From: CAVSWN01 sp046728115
GTDB taxonomy: Bacteria > Acidobacteriota > Vicinamibacteria > Vicinamibacterales > CAVVIG01
Length of the DNA: 27,253 nt
Assembly: GCA_046728115.1 (NCBI GenBank)
Contig: JBKPDW010000090.1
Span: forward strand, 1 to 27,253
Direction: 5' to 3'
The notes under the pieces were generated by a model, which worked only from the letters and a program-made list of their open reading frames with translations, searched no databases and had not been told where the DNA came from. Both the position numbers and the translations under genes were made by a program. Shown one piece after another: positions 15,861 through 23,666 of the stretch (the first letter of the stretch is position 1; each line of letters starts with the position of its first letter).

Positions 15861-16027
15861 GTGTCCCGTTCGGAGACGATGTTACCGGCGAGACGTCGAC
15901 GCACGGCGGGGACGTTTACAGACGCGTGCAGGTACCTGCCGCCACATCCGCGGGACCGCTCATCGCGGCACGGGGACTGGACAGCTCGTCAAAAGTGGAT
16001 CTCGGTCCGCTACACCTTCTGAATTAG
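15857..16027 (+). CDS. Possible 56-residue ORF coupled to the small membrane protein
   Basis: ATG 15857 overlaps the preceding TGA (ATGA) and the frame runs to TAG 16025. The translation (starting MSVPFGDDVTGE, ending in LGPLHLLN) matches nothing I recognise and has no hydrophobic segment. The overlap is the only support. It may be chance. Confidence 0.25.
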   Translation: MSVPFGDDVTGETSTHGGDVYRRVQVPAATSAGPLIAARGLDSSSKVDLGPLHLLN

Positions 16028-16060
16028 CACAGGTCCGGAGGCAGTGTTCCCCGATCCCAG

Positions 16061-16495
16061 CTACGCCACCACGGTATCGGCGTCGTGGTATGCGCGCACC
16101 CGCCGGCTGTACTCCTGGGACATTAGTGGTGATGAGATCATGAAATCGGCGGACGCCCGATTGCAGGCGATCGGAATGTTCCAGACCACCGCGATGCGGA
16201 GCAGAGCCTTGACATCGAGATCGTGTGGGTGCGGCTCCAGGGGATCCCAGAAGAAAATGAGAAAGTTGATTCGTCCATCAGTGATGTGTGACCCAACCTG
16301 TTGATCGCCGCCGAGCGGCCCACTGAGAAACCGAACAACCGGCAGCTGCAGCTCCTCTTCGAGCAGCCGGCCCGTTGTGCCGGTCGCATAGAGCTCGTGG
16401 TCGCCGAGCAGATCGCGGTTGAACCGTGCCCAATCGAGCAGATCATGTTTGCAGTTGTCGTGCGCCACGAGAGCAATCCTCTTTCGGTGTCCCAT
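16061..16495 (-). CDS. mgsA: Methylglyoxal synthase
   Basis: 144 residues, a normal length, converting dihydroxyacetone phosphate to methylglyoxal and phosphate in a glycolytic bypass used under phosphate limitation or sugar-phosphate stress. Motifs seen: LVAHDNCKHDL at the N-terminus (catalytic Asp), ATGTTGRLLEE, the phosphate-binding SGPLGGDQQVG with its catalytic Asp, FFWDPLEPHPHDLDV and the C-terminal IPIACNRASADFM. ATG 16495 gives the usual start; no strong ribosome site is seen. It follows a small conserved protein on the same strand 40 bases upstream and converges on the arsR-aquaporin operon. Confidence 0.93.
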   Translation of the reverse strand: MGHRKRIALVAHDNCKHDLLDWARFNRDLLGDHELYATGTTGRLLEEELQLPVVRFLSGPLGGDQQVGSHITDGRINFLIFFWDPLEPHPHDLDVKALLRIAVVWNIPIACNRASADFMISSPLMSQEYSRRVRAYHDADTVVA

Positions 16496-16535
16496 GGCGA
16501 TGAGCTGATGCGGCGTGCCCGCCGCACGGGCAGTT

Positions 16536-16814
16536 TTACGCGACACGGCGAGTAACGCGCGACGTCGTGTCGGTACTGCGTATGAACGTTCCATCAACCG
16601 TTCTGCCGAGAAACTGAACGTCGATGAGCGCCGATAGAAGTGACTCGCAGACGAGTGCGTCCAGGTTCCACAACCGCTCCGCCTGTGCAAGTGTCAGACG
16701 CAGTCCCGGCATCTCCAGAAATTCGCACTGAATCCGCCGCTGCTCCATGGCACCTGGCGTGTGTGTCTTCGATTCGATGACATTCTGCATGCTGCCACCA
16801 TAGCGTTCGCTCAT
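16536..16814 (-). CDS. Small conserved protein of unknown function upstream of mgsA
   Basis: 92 residues from ATG 16814 (ATG 16790 is also possible). The core CEFLEMPGLRLTLAQAERLW, LVCESLLSALIDVQFL, TVDGTFIR resembles a winged-helix-like fragment I recognise as a recurrent hypothetical protein in several phyla; no catalytic residues stand out. It lies 40 bases before mgsA on the same strand, so the two probably share a transcript. Confidence 0.6.
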   Translation of the reverse strand: MSERYGGSMQNVIESKTHTPGAMEQRRIQCEFLEMPGLRLTLAQAERLWNLDALVCESLLSALIDVQFLGRTVDGTFIRSTDTTSRVTRRVA

Positions 16815-17029
16815 TGCGGTCCGGTGCCGGCGTGGTAACGCGGACGTAAATCTCGCGTGCGTTTCTCTCTTTTTACCTATTCGTCAGTACTTCGCGCACG
16901 ACGTTTCCATTGGCCTAAAAAGAAAAGTCGATTCGAATCTGCATCGAAATGAGGTCATTTGGGCGTGAAGGCGGCCGGCAACCCAGCGCGCGCTCAGCCT
17001 CCCGTTGCGTGCCGCTAATCCGTGTGTTA

Positions 17030-17055
17030 TATACTGAACCACATGGTTCAGTATA
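17030..17055 (+). promoter_or_regulatory. 26-base palindromic operator containing -10 box and start codon
   Basis: Perfect arms of 12 (TATACTGAACCA at 17030-17041 and its complement at 17044-17055) around a CA centre. The core AACCA-CA-TGGTT is the same as in the two operators at 5721 and 5761. The first six bases TATACT make a -10 box; seven bases later is ATG 17043, inside the palindrome. The -10 to ATG geometry is identical to 5757-5770, again predicting a leaderless message. The -35 (TTGCGT, 17005-17010, 19-base spacer) is weak. Confidence 0.7.
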
Positions 17056-17450
17056 CGCGGGCCGACTTCGATGCTTCGTTCGCCGCGCTCTCCGACGCCA
17101 CCCGACGCGGCGTTCTGGAACAGCTCGGGCGTGCAGACGCTTCGATTACGCTGGAGCGAGATATCCGACCTCTACGCGATGTTGGAGCGCATCGATCCAT
17201 CGCCTTTGCACACGCTCAACCGGGCGGTCGCCGTCGCCGAGTGGCAAGGGCCTGAAGCTGGACTCGCGTTGCTGCATGCCCTTGCGCCTCCGTCGTGGCT
17301 CACGGAGTCCTATCTTTGGGACGCCGTGTTGGCCGATCTGCATCGGCGCGCCGGGAACCATGACATCGCGCAGCGGCACAGAGAGCGCGCGTTGACTTCC
17401 GCCCCCACTGAGGCGGTGAGAAAGCTCCTCCACCGCCGGCTGACAACCGC
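17043..17450 (+). pseudogene. ArsR N-terminus joined to the C-terminus of an ECF sigma factor (deletion chimera)
   Basis: Residues 1-38 from ATG 17043 (FDASFAALSDATRRGVLEQL, then ASITL) are the start of an SRPBCC-associated ArsR repressor. At about 17150 the helix-turn-helix stops, and in another frame the sequence continues ISDLYAMLERIDPSPLHTLN, RAVAVAEWQGPEAGLALL, WDAVLADLHRRAG and AVRKLLHRRL. That is the C-terminal TPR-like extension of ECF42-type sigma factors. In many genomes ArsR, SRPBCC, YCII and ECF42 genes are neighbours, so one deletion removing the middle genes explains it. Neither half can work. The 3' end converges on the redoxin gene at 17486. Confidence 0.75.
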
Positions 17451-17485
17451 AGTCCAGTCGAACGCCCGTCCGTCCGGCCCCGGCA

Positions 17486-18589
17486 TCAAGGTCGCCTCGC
17501 GCGCTCAGTGTCCAGCGGCTTCAGCGCGATCGTCCAGGACAGCGGCACCGATTGCGGGTTGAAGCACACCTTGTCGTCGCATGCCTGATAGTTCAGCGTG
17601 GCGCTGATCGTCATCGTCTTCACGTCCTTGAGCGCTGCCGCTCGCTCGCGGGAGGGATCGATCTCGACATCCTGCACGATCCGAAACGGCTTCTGAAACA
17701 CCGGCACATGCTCGTTCAACGGCTTGAAGAAGTAATCTTCGGGCTGCGGAACGTGCGTCTCCCGCACGATGAGCGCCGTCTGCGGCTGAATCACGAGCGC
17801 GATCGGTTTGTAGCCAGTGACCGTCGGCGCGTAGACATGCACGTGCGGTTCCGGTTTGATGTCGAGGACGATCGAGAAATGCGTGCCCGGCGCCGCGACT
17901 TGGTCGGAGAGATAGGAGGTGATTTCCAGATGCGGCGCCGCCGTCTTCGTCACGGGCCCTTCAACGCGATGTCCCAGTGCGAGCATACTGCTGATCGTTT
18001 GGCGCTCCTGATACGCAGGTTCGAAGACACGGGACGTGACGACACCATCGCGGTTCAGGAAGAACGTGCCGGGGAACGGGATGCCGTACTGCTCACGGTT
18101 GGCCTCGGGCACCGTTGTGTTCAGGATCCCGTACCGCTTGATCGTGGCGGAGCCGGCATCGGACAGGAGCGGAAAGGTGATGCCGCGTCGGGCGGAAAAA
18201 TCCGCCAGCACTGGCACCGGGTCGTACGAGATCGACGCGAGGCCGAGGCCCTCCTTGCGCAGTTGATTCACGCGGCCTTGCAGCTCGACGAGCTGCGTCT
18301 TGCAGTACGGTCACCAGTCCGCCGACCGATTGAACACGAGGACGAGGCCCTTGGGTCCCATGAGTGATGCCAGCGTCCGCGTCGTGCCGTGTTGATCGGG
18401 CAGGCTGAAATCCGGGACCTTCTCACCGACTTGTGGTCCGAGTTTCGTGACGTCGGGGGCCGCGGTGCCCGTGCTCGCCTGGCCCTCGATGCCCGCGTTC
18501 ACGCCAAAACTCCAGCCGGCGCTAACGCCGATGACCAAAAGCGCGAAAGCCCATGCGATCGAACGGGCGTCTCGAGTAGATGTAGACAT
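17486..18589 (-). CDS. Membrane-anchored redoxin with DsbD-type domain; candidate selenoprotein (in-frame TGA at codon 93)
   Basis: One frame of 367 residues is broken only by TGA at 18313-18311. Residues 12-30 form an N-terminal membrane anchor. Residues 55-190 are an AhpC/TSA-thioredoxin-like domain (KVPDFSLPDQHGT, GLVLVFNRSADW, then TGA, then PYC96, KTQLVELQ). From about 215 a DsbD N-terminal-like immunoglobulin fold ends in CDDKVCFNP (Cys 337 and 342). The TGA replaces the first Cys of the W-C-P-Y-C redox motif, the classic Sec/Cys exchange, and a 7-bp hairpin follows (18296-18280). Sec would make the redox centre U93/C96. It is the last gene of a five-gene operon, 7 bases after the methyltransferase. 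The alternative is a nonsense mutation; no selA/B/C/D is in the window. Confidence 0.75.
18280..18313 (-). promoter_or_regulatory. Putative bacterial SECIS element after the UGA codon
   Basis: On the coding strand the UGA (18313-18311) is followed after 14 bases by GCAGCTC-GTC-GAGCTGC (18296-18280), a perfect 7-bp stem with a three-base loop starting with G. The loop begins 21 bases after the UGA. Published bacterial SECIS criteria ask for a stem-loop within about 16-37 bases with a G among the first loop bases; this fits. The stem also encodes QLVELQ, so codon choice alone could produce it. Confidence 0.5.
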
Positions 18590-18596
18590 GGCTCAC

Positions 18597-19391
18597 TCAC
18601 AATCGTACGGCGGACACGATGGCGTACCCAATCTGGCCTCTTTCGACGGCGATTCGCGCCTCGTGCGTCATGCGTCTCGCGGCTTCGAGATCGACGCCCG
18701 GCAGATCGATTTTTTTGAGCGCAGCCAGCACGTCCGTCGCGAGCAGTCGAGCGCCGATGCTGCGGACTAACTCTCCCACCAGGTCATCGTGTGATTCGAC
18801 TACCGAGATGGTCAGGCCCGCGTCCGCGAGAAAGCCTGCGTAGGTCTCGGTCGAGCGGGCGTCCGCCACGCACGCGATCCAGGCCATGAGATCGTTCAAC
18901 TCGTCAGACCGCTGCGACGCGCGTGTGATGTCGCTCAGGCCGACGCGTCCGCCCCGGCGGAGCACGCGGGCGAACTCGCGCGCGGCCTGCGGTTTGTCGG
19001 TGAACGTGCAGAACGCGCACTCGCAGATGACGGCGTCGACCGAACCATCGCCGAGCGGCAGGCACTCAGCGTCGCCGCGCTGGAACCCCACGCGATCGGT
19101 CAGGCCAAGCCGCGCCGCGTCTGCAGTCGCGCGATCGACGTTTGGCTGGCTCAGATCGAATCCCGACACCCGGCAGCCAAATCGCCGGGCGAGATGGAGC
19201 GCACTCGTGCCGCGGCCTGACGCCACATCGACGACATGGCTGTCGCGCGTCAGATTCACGAGGTGGCCGAGCCGTTCGGTCAGCGCCACGCCGCCGGGAT
19301 GAAAGGAATCGCCCAGCAGCAGCGACACGATGTCGCTTTCGTACAACCGCGCGCAGCACCGCTTGACCTCGCTCGGCGGATCGGCCGTCAT
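18597..19391 (-). CDS. Class I SAM-dependent methyltransferase, cysteine-rich
   Basis: 264 residues. SAM-binding motif I VDVASGRGTSALHLA near 54-68, acidic loop FDLS at 78-81, motif II region GDAECLP near 107 and motif III FARVLRRGGRVGLSD. The N-terminus holds a CC pair (12-13) before LLLGDSFHPGG, and the active-site strand reads CECAFC (123-128); this is many cysteines for a small-molecule methyltransferase and recalls, without proving, thiolate-dependent metalloid methylases such as ArsM. Its start overlaps the radical SAM stop by four bases (ATGA), so the two are made together. Substrate unknown. Small-molecule or metal(loid) methylation is the best guess. Confidence 0.85.
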   Translation of the reverse strand: MTADPPSEVKRCCARLYESDIVSLLLGDSFHPGGVALTERLGHLVNLTRDSHVVDVASGRGTSALHLARRFGCRVSGFDLSQPNVDRATADAARLGLTDRVGFQRGDAECLPLGDGSVDAVICECAFCTFTDKPQAAREFARVLRRGGRVGLSDITRASQRSDELNDLMAWIACVADARSTETYAGFLADAGLTISVVESHDDLVGELVRSIGARLLATDVLAALKKIDLPGVDLEAARRMTHEARIAVERGQIGYAIVSAVRL

Positions 19392-20866
19392 GCGCGATCT
19401 CCGCTAAACGCGAACGTCACTGGAACCGGATCGTACCGGCGGCCTTCCGCCCGCGCCCGACGCCGTTCCGGCTCCATCGCTTCGAGCTGCGCCCGCGCCT
19501 GTTCCCGATACCCGACCGTGTTGTAGGCGCAGAACGGAATCTGTTTGCCGCCCGGCAGCAGGAATTCCTTGCAGCACTTCATCAGGTTCTTCTGATTGAA
19601 CGTCCACGGATCCATGAAATCCTGTACCATGATCATAATCACGTGCTTCGCGAGATCGCCGATGGTGACCAACTCAGGCAGTCCGCACGCCTCACACGAG
19701 ACGGCGACCTGATCGATCGATTTCTTCGAGCCCGCGACGGACGACGACGACCACAGGCCCTCGAGCGCGCCGCGGATCTGTATCCCGAAGTCGGGCACGA
19801 CTCGATTGGTCAGATAGTCCAGGTACTCGTGCACATTGACGATGTGTGGTAGCGGGACGACGCGGTCCTCCTCGACGAAGGCGTACGTCACCGCATTGCA
19901 GGTCGGAAAGCAGCACGGCACGGGGACGAAGTCGCTGACGACGAATTTGCCTGCCGTCTGCGCCTCGATGAGACGCAAGACGTCCGGAATCGTGATGCGA
20001 CGCAGCGGGTCGTGGTTCAAATGCCGCCCCGCGTGAAAGGCCGGCTGGAAGTTCACGCCGCGAACCGCCGGATGGGCGATCGCAAACTCGACAATCGCTC
20101 CGATCTCGTGCTCGTTTACGTCGCGCTCGATCGCAGGGACGATCGTGGCGTCGAGGCCGGCCGCCGCCAGCCGATCGAGCGCGCGGATCTTCTCATCAAC
20201 GATGTCCGGCTCGCCGCGGAGGGTGATCGACGTGCGGCGCCCGAAGCCGTCGAACTGGAAATAAAACGACGGCCTGACTTCGGCGAGCTGTGCCACGAAC
20301 TCGTCGTCGCGGGCGATCCGGCGTCCGTTGGTGTTGATCATTACGAAGCGGATGCCGCGCGCCTGCGCCGCCTTGACGAAATCGATGATCTGCGGATGAA
20401 TCGTCGGCTCGCCGCCTGAGAACTGCACGACTTCCGGGGTTCCTTCGGTGCGGACGAAGTCGTCGAGCATCGCTTCGACTTCCTCGAGCGTCAGGCTGAA
20501 TCCAGGACCTGCGGTCGAGAAGCAGAGCGGACAGCTCATGTTGCATGCGCTGTTGACCTCGATGATCCCGAGGCACGTGTGCTGCTGGTGATCCGGACAG
20601 AGCCCGCAGTCGTACGGGCAACCGTGTTCGACCGTGCTTCCGCGCGCCAAAGGGATCGTGCCCGGCTTGTTGTACTTGCCGTTGGCGACATACGCCTCCG
20701 CGTCGCCGTACACGAGTGCTTCGAACGGACCGCAGGCAGGACAGCGCTTCCGCATGTAGACCTTGTTGTCGCGGAGGACGATCTGGGCGTCGATCACGCG
20801 ACGGCATTCCGGGCAGATGCTGCGCGTGAGCTCGTAGAAAACGTAATCAGCGTCGGCTCTCGTCAT
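19388..20866 (-). CDS. Radical SAM enzyme of the MJ0619/tetraether lipid synthase (Tes-like) type
   Basis: 492 residues, close to archaeal MJ0619. In order: a zinc-knuckle-like pair (C18-P-E-C21 and C42-P-A-C45), the family block HGCPYDCGLC with C83, C87, C90 and C98 for an auxiliary cluster, and the radical SAM motif C108-NMS-C112-PL-C115 binding the SAM-reducing 4Fe-4S. Then FSGGEPTIHP (SAM contact), FYFQFDGFG, GVNFQPAFH, and C-terminal cysteines (CCFP, CEAC, CCKEF, FCAYN) for further clusters. Archaeal relatives couple two lipid chains through unactivated carbons. Bacterial members are largely undefined, so membrane-spanning lipid synthesis and other C-C or C-X chemistry are both possible. 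GGGAG lies 8 bases before ATG 20866; the start overlaps the reductase gene by 20 bases. Confidence 0.87.
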   Translation of the reverse strand: MTRADADYVFYELTRSICPECRRVIDAQIVLRDNKVYMRKRCPACGPFEALVYGDAEAYVANGKYNKPGTIPLARGSTVEHGCPYDCGLCPDHQQHTCLGIIEVNSACNMSCPLCFSTAGPGFSLTLEEVEAMLDDFVRTEGTPEVVQFSGGEPTIHPQIIDFVKAAQARGIRFVMINTNGRRIARDDEFVAQLAEVRPSFYFQFDGFGRRTSITLRGEPDIVDEKIRALDRLAAAGLDATIVPAIERDVNEHEIGAIVEFAIAHPAVRGVNFQPAFHAGRHLNHDPLRRITIPDVLRLIEAQTAGKFVVSDFVPVPCCFPTCNAVTYAFVEEDRVVPLPHIVNVHEYLDYLTNRVVPDFGIQIRGALEGLWSSSSVAGSKKSIDQVAVSCEACGLPELVTIGDLAKHVIMIMVQDFMDPWTFNQKNLMKCCKEFLLPGGKQIPFCAYNTVGYREQARAQLEAMEPERRRARAEGRRYDPVPVTFAFSGDRA

Positions 20867-22271
20867 GGGTTCTCCCGAGTCGCAAGACCCACCGGATCAC
20901 GCGTCCCTGTGTGCTCGATATCCAGGCGCGCGTGGCCATCTCGCTCGCCAGCTGCTGGAGCGCGGTCGCGTACGTCGGATAGGCATGCAGCGCCGTCGCG
21001 ACGTCGCCAACCTTCAGCTGCCGGGCGATCGCGACGCTCATCTCCGCGCTCATCTCGCCCGCCCGCGCGGCCACGAGGGTGGCGCCCACGATCACGCCGC
21101 TGGACGTCGCCACGATCTTGATGAAGCCATCGACCTCGTCATCGCACACGGCGCGATCGACTCGCGTCAGGTTCCAGCGCCCGATCGTGAGCCGGTCACC
21201 GAAGCGCGCTCGCGCGGCGGCTTCCGTCAAGCCCACCTGCGCGACTTCCGGATCGGTGAAGGTCGTCCACGCGATCGGATTTGGCCGCCCCGAGGCGCTG
21301 CCCGGCAAGAGCGCGTTTCTGGTTGCCTCGAACGCCTGCCACGCCGCGACATGTGAGAACTGTTCACCGCCGACGACATCGCCTGCCGCGTAGATGTGCC
21401 GCACGTTCGTTCGCAGGCGGTCGTCGACCGGGATTCCGCGCGTGGTGTAGGCGACGCCGGCGCGGTCGAGCGCGAGATCCTCGATGTTTGGTTTCCTGCC
21501 CGCTGCCACCAGGAGCATGTCGCCACGCGGTTCGTGGCCGTCTGCGGATACCACGAGCGCGCGCCGCTCTTGGCGCACGGCCGTGGCGCGCGCCGCGACG
21601 ACTTTGATCCCTTCGCGGTCGAATACCTGCCGAACGACTTGGGCGGCTTCCGGATCGTCACGGCGAAGCAATCCCTTCGCAATGATCGTGACCTGACTGC
21701 CAAGTCGTCGATACGCTTGTGCGATTTCCAATCCAAGCGGCCCGCCGCCGATCACGATCAGCGACTCGGGCTGCGTGTCGTTTTCGAAGATGCGCTGGTA
21801 GGTGAAGTACGGAACGCCTTCGAGACCCGCGATGGCGGGGATGACGGGACGCGCACCCGTCGCGATCAGGAAACGGCGGGCGTGCAGCTCGCGACCGCCG
21901 ACGCTCAGCGTTCGGGCGTCGACGAACGCTGCCGGACCGAGCGCCACGTCGATCCCTTCGGGGACGAGCACCTCGGGAGTCGTCGGTGTGTAGATGCGCC
22001 GGACTTTGTCGTCGACATATCGACGCACCGCGTCCATCTGCACGGCGACAGGCTGGGCGCACAGACCAAATCGCGCTGCGTTGCGGATCTCTTGAGCGGC
22101 CCTCGCCACCCGGATCAGCGACTTGCTCGGCACGCATCCGGTCCATGTACAGTCGCCGCCAATGCGATCGCGCTCGACGAGCGCGACGCGCGCGCCCAGT
22201 TGCGCGGCGAACCGCGCGGCCGTCAGCCCACCCGCGCCGGCGCCGAGGACGACGAGGTCGTATGGGGCCAT
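20847..22271 (-). CDS. FAD-dependent pyridine nucleotide-disulfide oxidoreductase (dihydrolipoyl dehydrogenase/mercuric reductase family)
   Basis: 474 residues. FAD-binding VLGAGAGGLTAARFA at the N-terminus, the redox disulfide GGDC41TWTGC46VPSK, the NAD(P)H loop VIGGGPLGLEIAQAY, the second FAD motif IYAAGDVVGG and a C-terminal dimer domain with LHAYPTYATAL. The C-terminal vicinal cysteines of true mercuric reductase and its N-terminal heavy-metal domain are absent, and the usual HPT-E dyad is altered, so the electron acceptor is unclear. In this operon it could supply reducing equivalents to the redoxin or to the iron-sulfur enzyme. It starts 9 bases after the MFS gene and overlaps the radical SAM gene. 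Confidence 0.88.
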   Translation of the reverse strand: MAPYDLVVLGAGAGGLTAARFAAQLGARVALVERDRIGGDCTWTGCVPSKSLIRVARAAQEIRNAARFGLCAQPVAVQMDAVRRYVDDKVRRIYTPTTPEVLVPEGIDVALGPAAFVDARTLSVGGRELHARRFLIATGARPVIPAIAGLEGVPYFTYQRIFENDTQPESLIVIGGGPLGLEIAQAYRRLGSQVTIIAKGLLRRDDPEAAQVVRQVFDREGIKVVAARATAVRQERRALVVSADGHEPRGDMLLVAAGRKPNIEDLALDRAGVAYTTRGIPVDDRLRTNVRHIYAAGDVVGGEQFSHVAAWQAFEATRNALLPGSASGRPNPIAWTTFTDPEVAQVGLTEAAARARFGDRLTIGRWNLTRVDRAVCDDEVDGFIKIVATSSGVIVGATLVAARAGEMSAEMSVAIARQLKVGDVATALHAYPTYATALQQLASEMATRAWISSTQGRVIRWVLRLGRTHDESRR

Positions 22272-22280
22272 GGCTGAAGC

Positions 22281-23507
22281 CTACACCGCGGCTTCGACCG
22301 CCGAGAGACGCGGAAGCAGCGCGAGCGCCACGAGCGCCAGCGTCACCGTCGCGGCGATCAATCCGTCGAACGCGAATCGGTTGCCAAGCCAGCCTGCCAG
22401 GACGCTCCCGGCCAGCGCACCGACGCCCAAGAGAAATGAGTAGATGCCCATCGCGGCGCCGCGCCCCGCCCGGGGGCCGACCGCCGACGCCAGGAGCGCC
22501 AACGCGGCGGGCGTGAAACCGCTTTCGATCATGACGAGCAGTGCCACGGCTCCCGTCAGCGTCCACCGCATGCTGATGGGCCAGCGGCCGCCGTGATTGA
22601 GCGAAAACAGACCGACCGAGACGCCGAGCATGGCGACGAGCGAGATCCGCAAGGCCCGGCGAGGCCCGATCCGCGGAAGGACGATACTCCACGCGACGAG
22701 TCCCGCGCCAAAGATCGCAGAATACCCCAGCAACAGCGATCCGAGCTGGTGTGGATCCTCTGCCAGCAGACCGGCGAAGAGCTGACCGCTCGTCGATCGC
22801 GTCGTCATCAGAAAATAGACCGTCGGGCCGAGCCACAGTCCGAGGATGACATTCATCGCGAGCCACACGGGCGCGAGCCGACGCAGGGTCGGATCGCGCA
22901 CCGATCTCAGGAGACCCGCATACGCCTCACGGCTCGTATGCACGTGACTCCCGGCCGCGCCAGTGAGCAGAAGAGTTGCCGCACAGACGTACACGAGTGC
23001 GAGCGGCGCGAACGCGCGCGAGGCCAGGAGCCGCCACAGCTGGCTTCCGAGGAGCCCGGCGACGCCAAGACCAGCCAGCAGCGACAGCTCGAAGTAACTC
23101 ATCGCACGGGCCCGCAGCCCGGCATCATGCGCCGTCTCATCGACCAGATGCGCGAGCAGCGGTGGCACCGCCGCCGCGGCGGCCAGCCCTTCCAGGAGCC
23201 GGCTCGCAAAAAACAGACGCACATCGTACGTCAGTCCGAAGATCAGGACCGCGAGCGCCGCGACGGACGCGCCCAGTGAAGTCAACGCGCGCGGAGCGAC
23301 CGCGTCGGCCATCACGCCCATCGGAATCGCCCCTACGAGTTCGGCACCGAATGACGACGCGGAGAGCAGTCCGACGAGGACCGCGTCAATCGTGAACCCC
23401 CTGTTGGCAAGGTCGGCGAGATAGATACCGACAAGCACGCCGCTCGCGCCACCGGCGATTCGCAGCATCGCATTCGCGACGATCACGAGGGCGAGGCGGC
23501 GCGGCAT
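22281..23507 (-). CDS. Major facilitator superfamily transporter, first gene of the five-gene operon
   Basis: 408 residues, almost entirely hydrophobic helices, about 12 segments with the usual six-plus-six layout; the loop after helix 2 (PMGVMADAVAPRALTSLG) is the MFS motif A region in the N-half. It starts at ATG 23507. It resembles drug or metabolite exporters, but the substrate cannot be read from sequence. Being first in a co-oriented operon with an oxidoreductase, radical SAM enzyme, methyltransferase and redoxin, it most likely exports the product of the pathway or a toxic intermediate. It runs divergent to the small monooxygenase gene, with a gene remnant between. Confidence 0.87.
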   Translation of the reverse strand: MPRRLALVIVANAMLRIAGGASGVLVGIYLADLANRGFTIDAVLVGLLSASSFGAELVGAIPMGVMADAVAPRALTSLGASVAALAVLIFGLTYDVRLFFASRLLEGLAAAAAVPPLLAHLVDETAHDAGLRARAMSYFELSLLAGLGVAGLLGSQLWRLLASRAFAPLALVYVCAATLLLTGAAGSHVHTSREAYAGLLRSVRDPTLRRLAPVWLAMNVILGLWLGPTVYFLMTTRSTSGQLFAGLLAEDPHQLGSLLLGYSAIFGAGLVAWSIVLPRIGPRRALRISLVAMLGVSVGLFSLNHGGRWPISMRWTLTGAVALLVMIESGFTPAALALLASAVGPRAGRGAAMGIYSFLLGVGALAGSVLAGWLGNRFAFDGLIAATVTLALVALALLPRLSAVEAAV

Positions 23508-23572
23508 CGTTCCATGTTACGCGTGTGCCATTCGCGGTTCAGACGCGCCGGCGATGCGGCGAACTCGCCGGT

Positions 23573-23638
23573 TCACCGCGCCTTTTCGATCTTCGAAACG
23601 GTAATCGTGTCTCCCTTCACATTGCCGGTCAGCTTCAT
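23573..23638 (-). pseudogene. C-terminal scrap of a small beta-rich protein
   Basis: 22 codons ending in TGA 23573 read KLTGNVKGDTITVSKIEKAR. This looks like the end of an OB-fold or beta-barrel protein (a KGDTITVxKIE strand pattern). An in-frame stop lies three codons upstream of the Met, so nothing longer remains. It lies in the divergent promoter region of the MFS operon. Confidence 0.35.
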
Positions 23639-23666
23639 CGAGTATCAACACATGGAGGGAGTCCGT

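Noticed and set aside
19388..20866. Calling the radical SAM protein ArsL or ArsS
   Set aside because: Those have different cluster motifs; this has the canonical CxxxCxxC and the GCPYDCGLC block of the MJ0619 family.
20847..22271. Calling the FAD enzyme a mercuric reductase
   Set aside because: No N-terminal heavy-metal domain, no C-terminal vicinal cysteines and no merR, merT or merP nearby.
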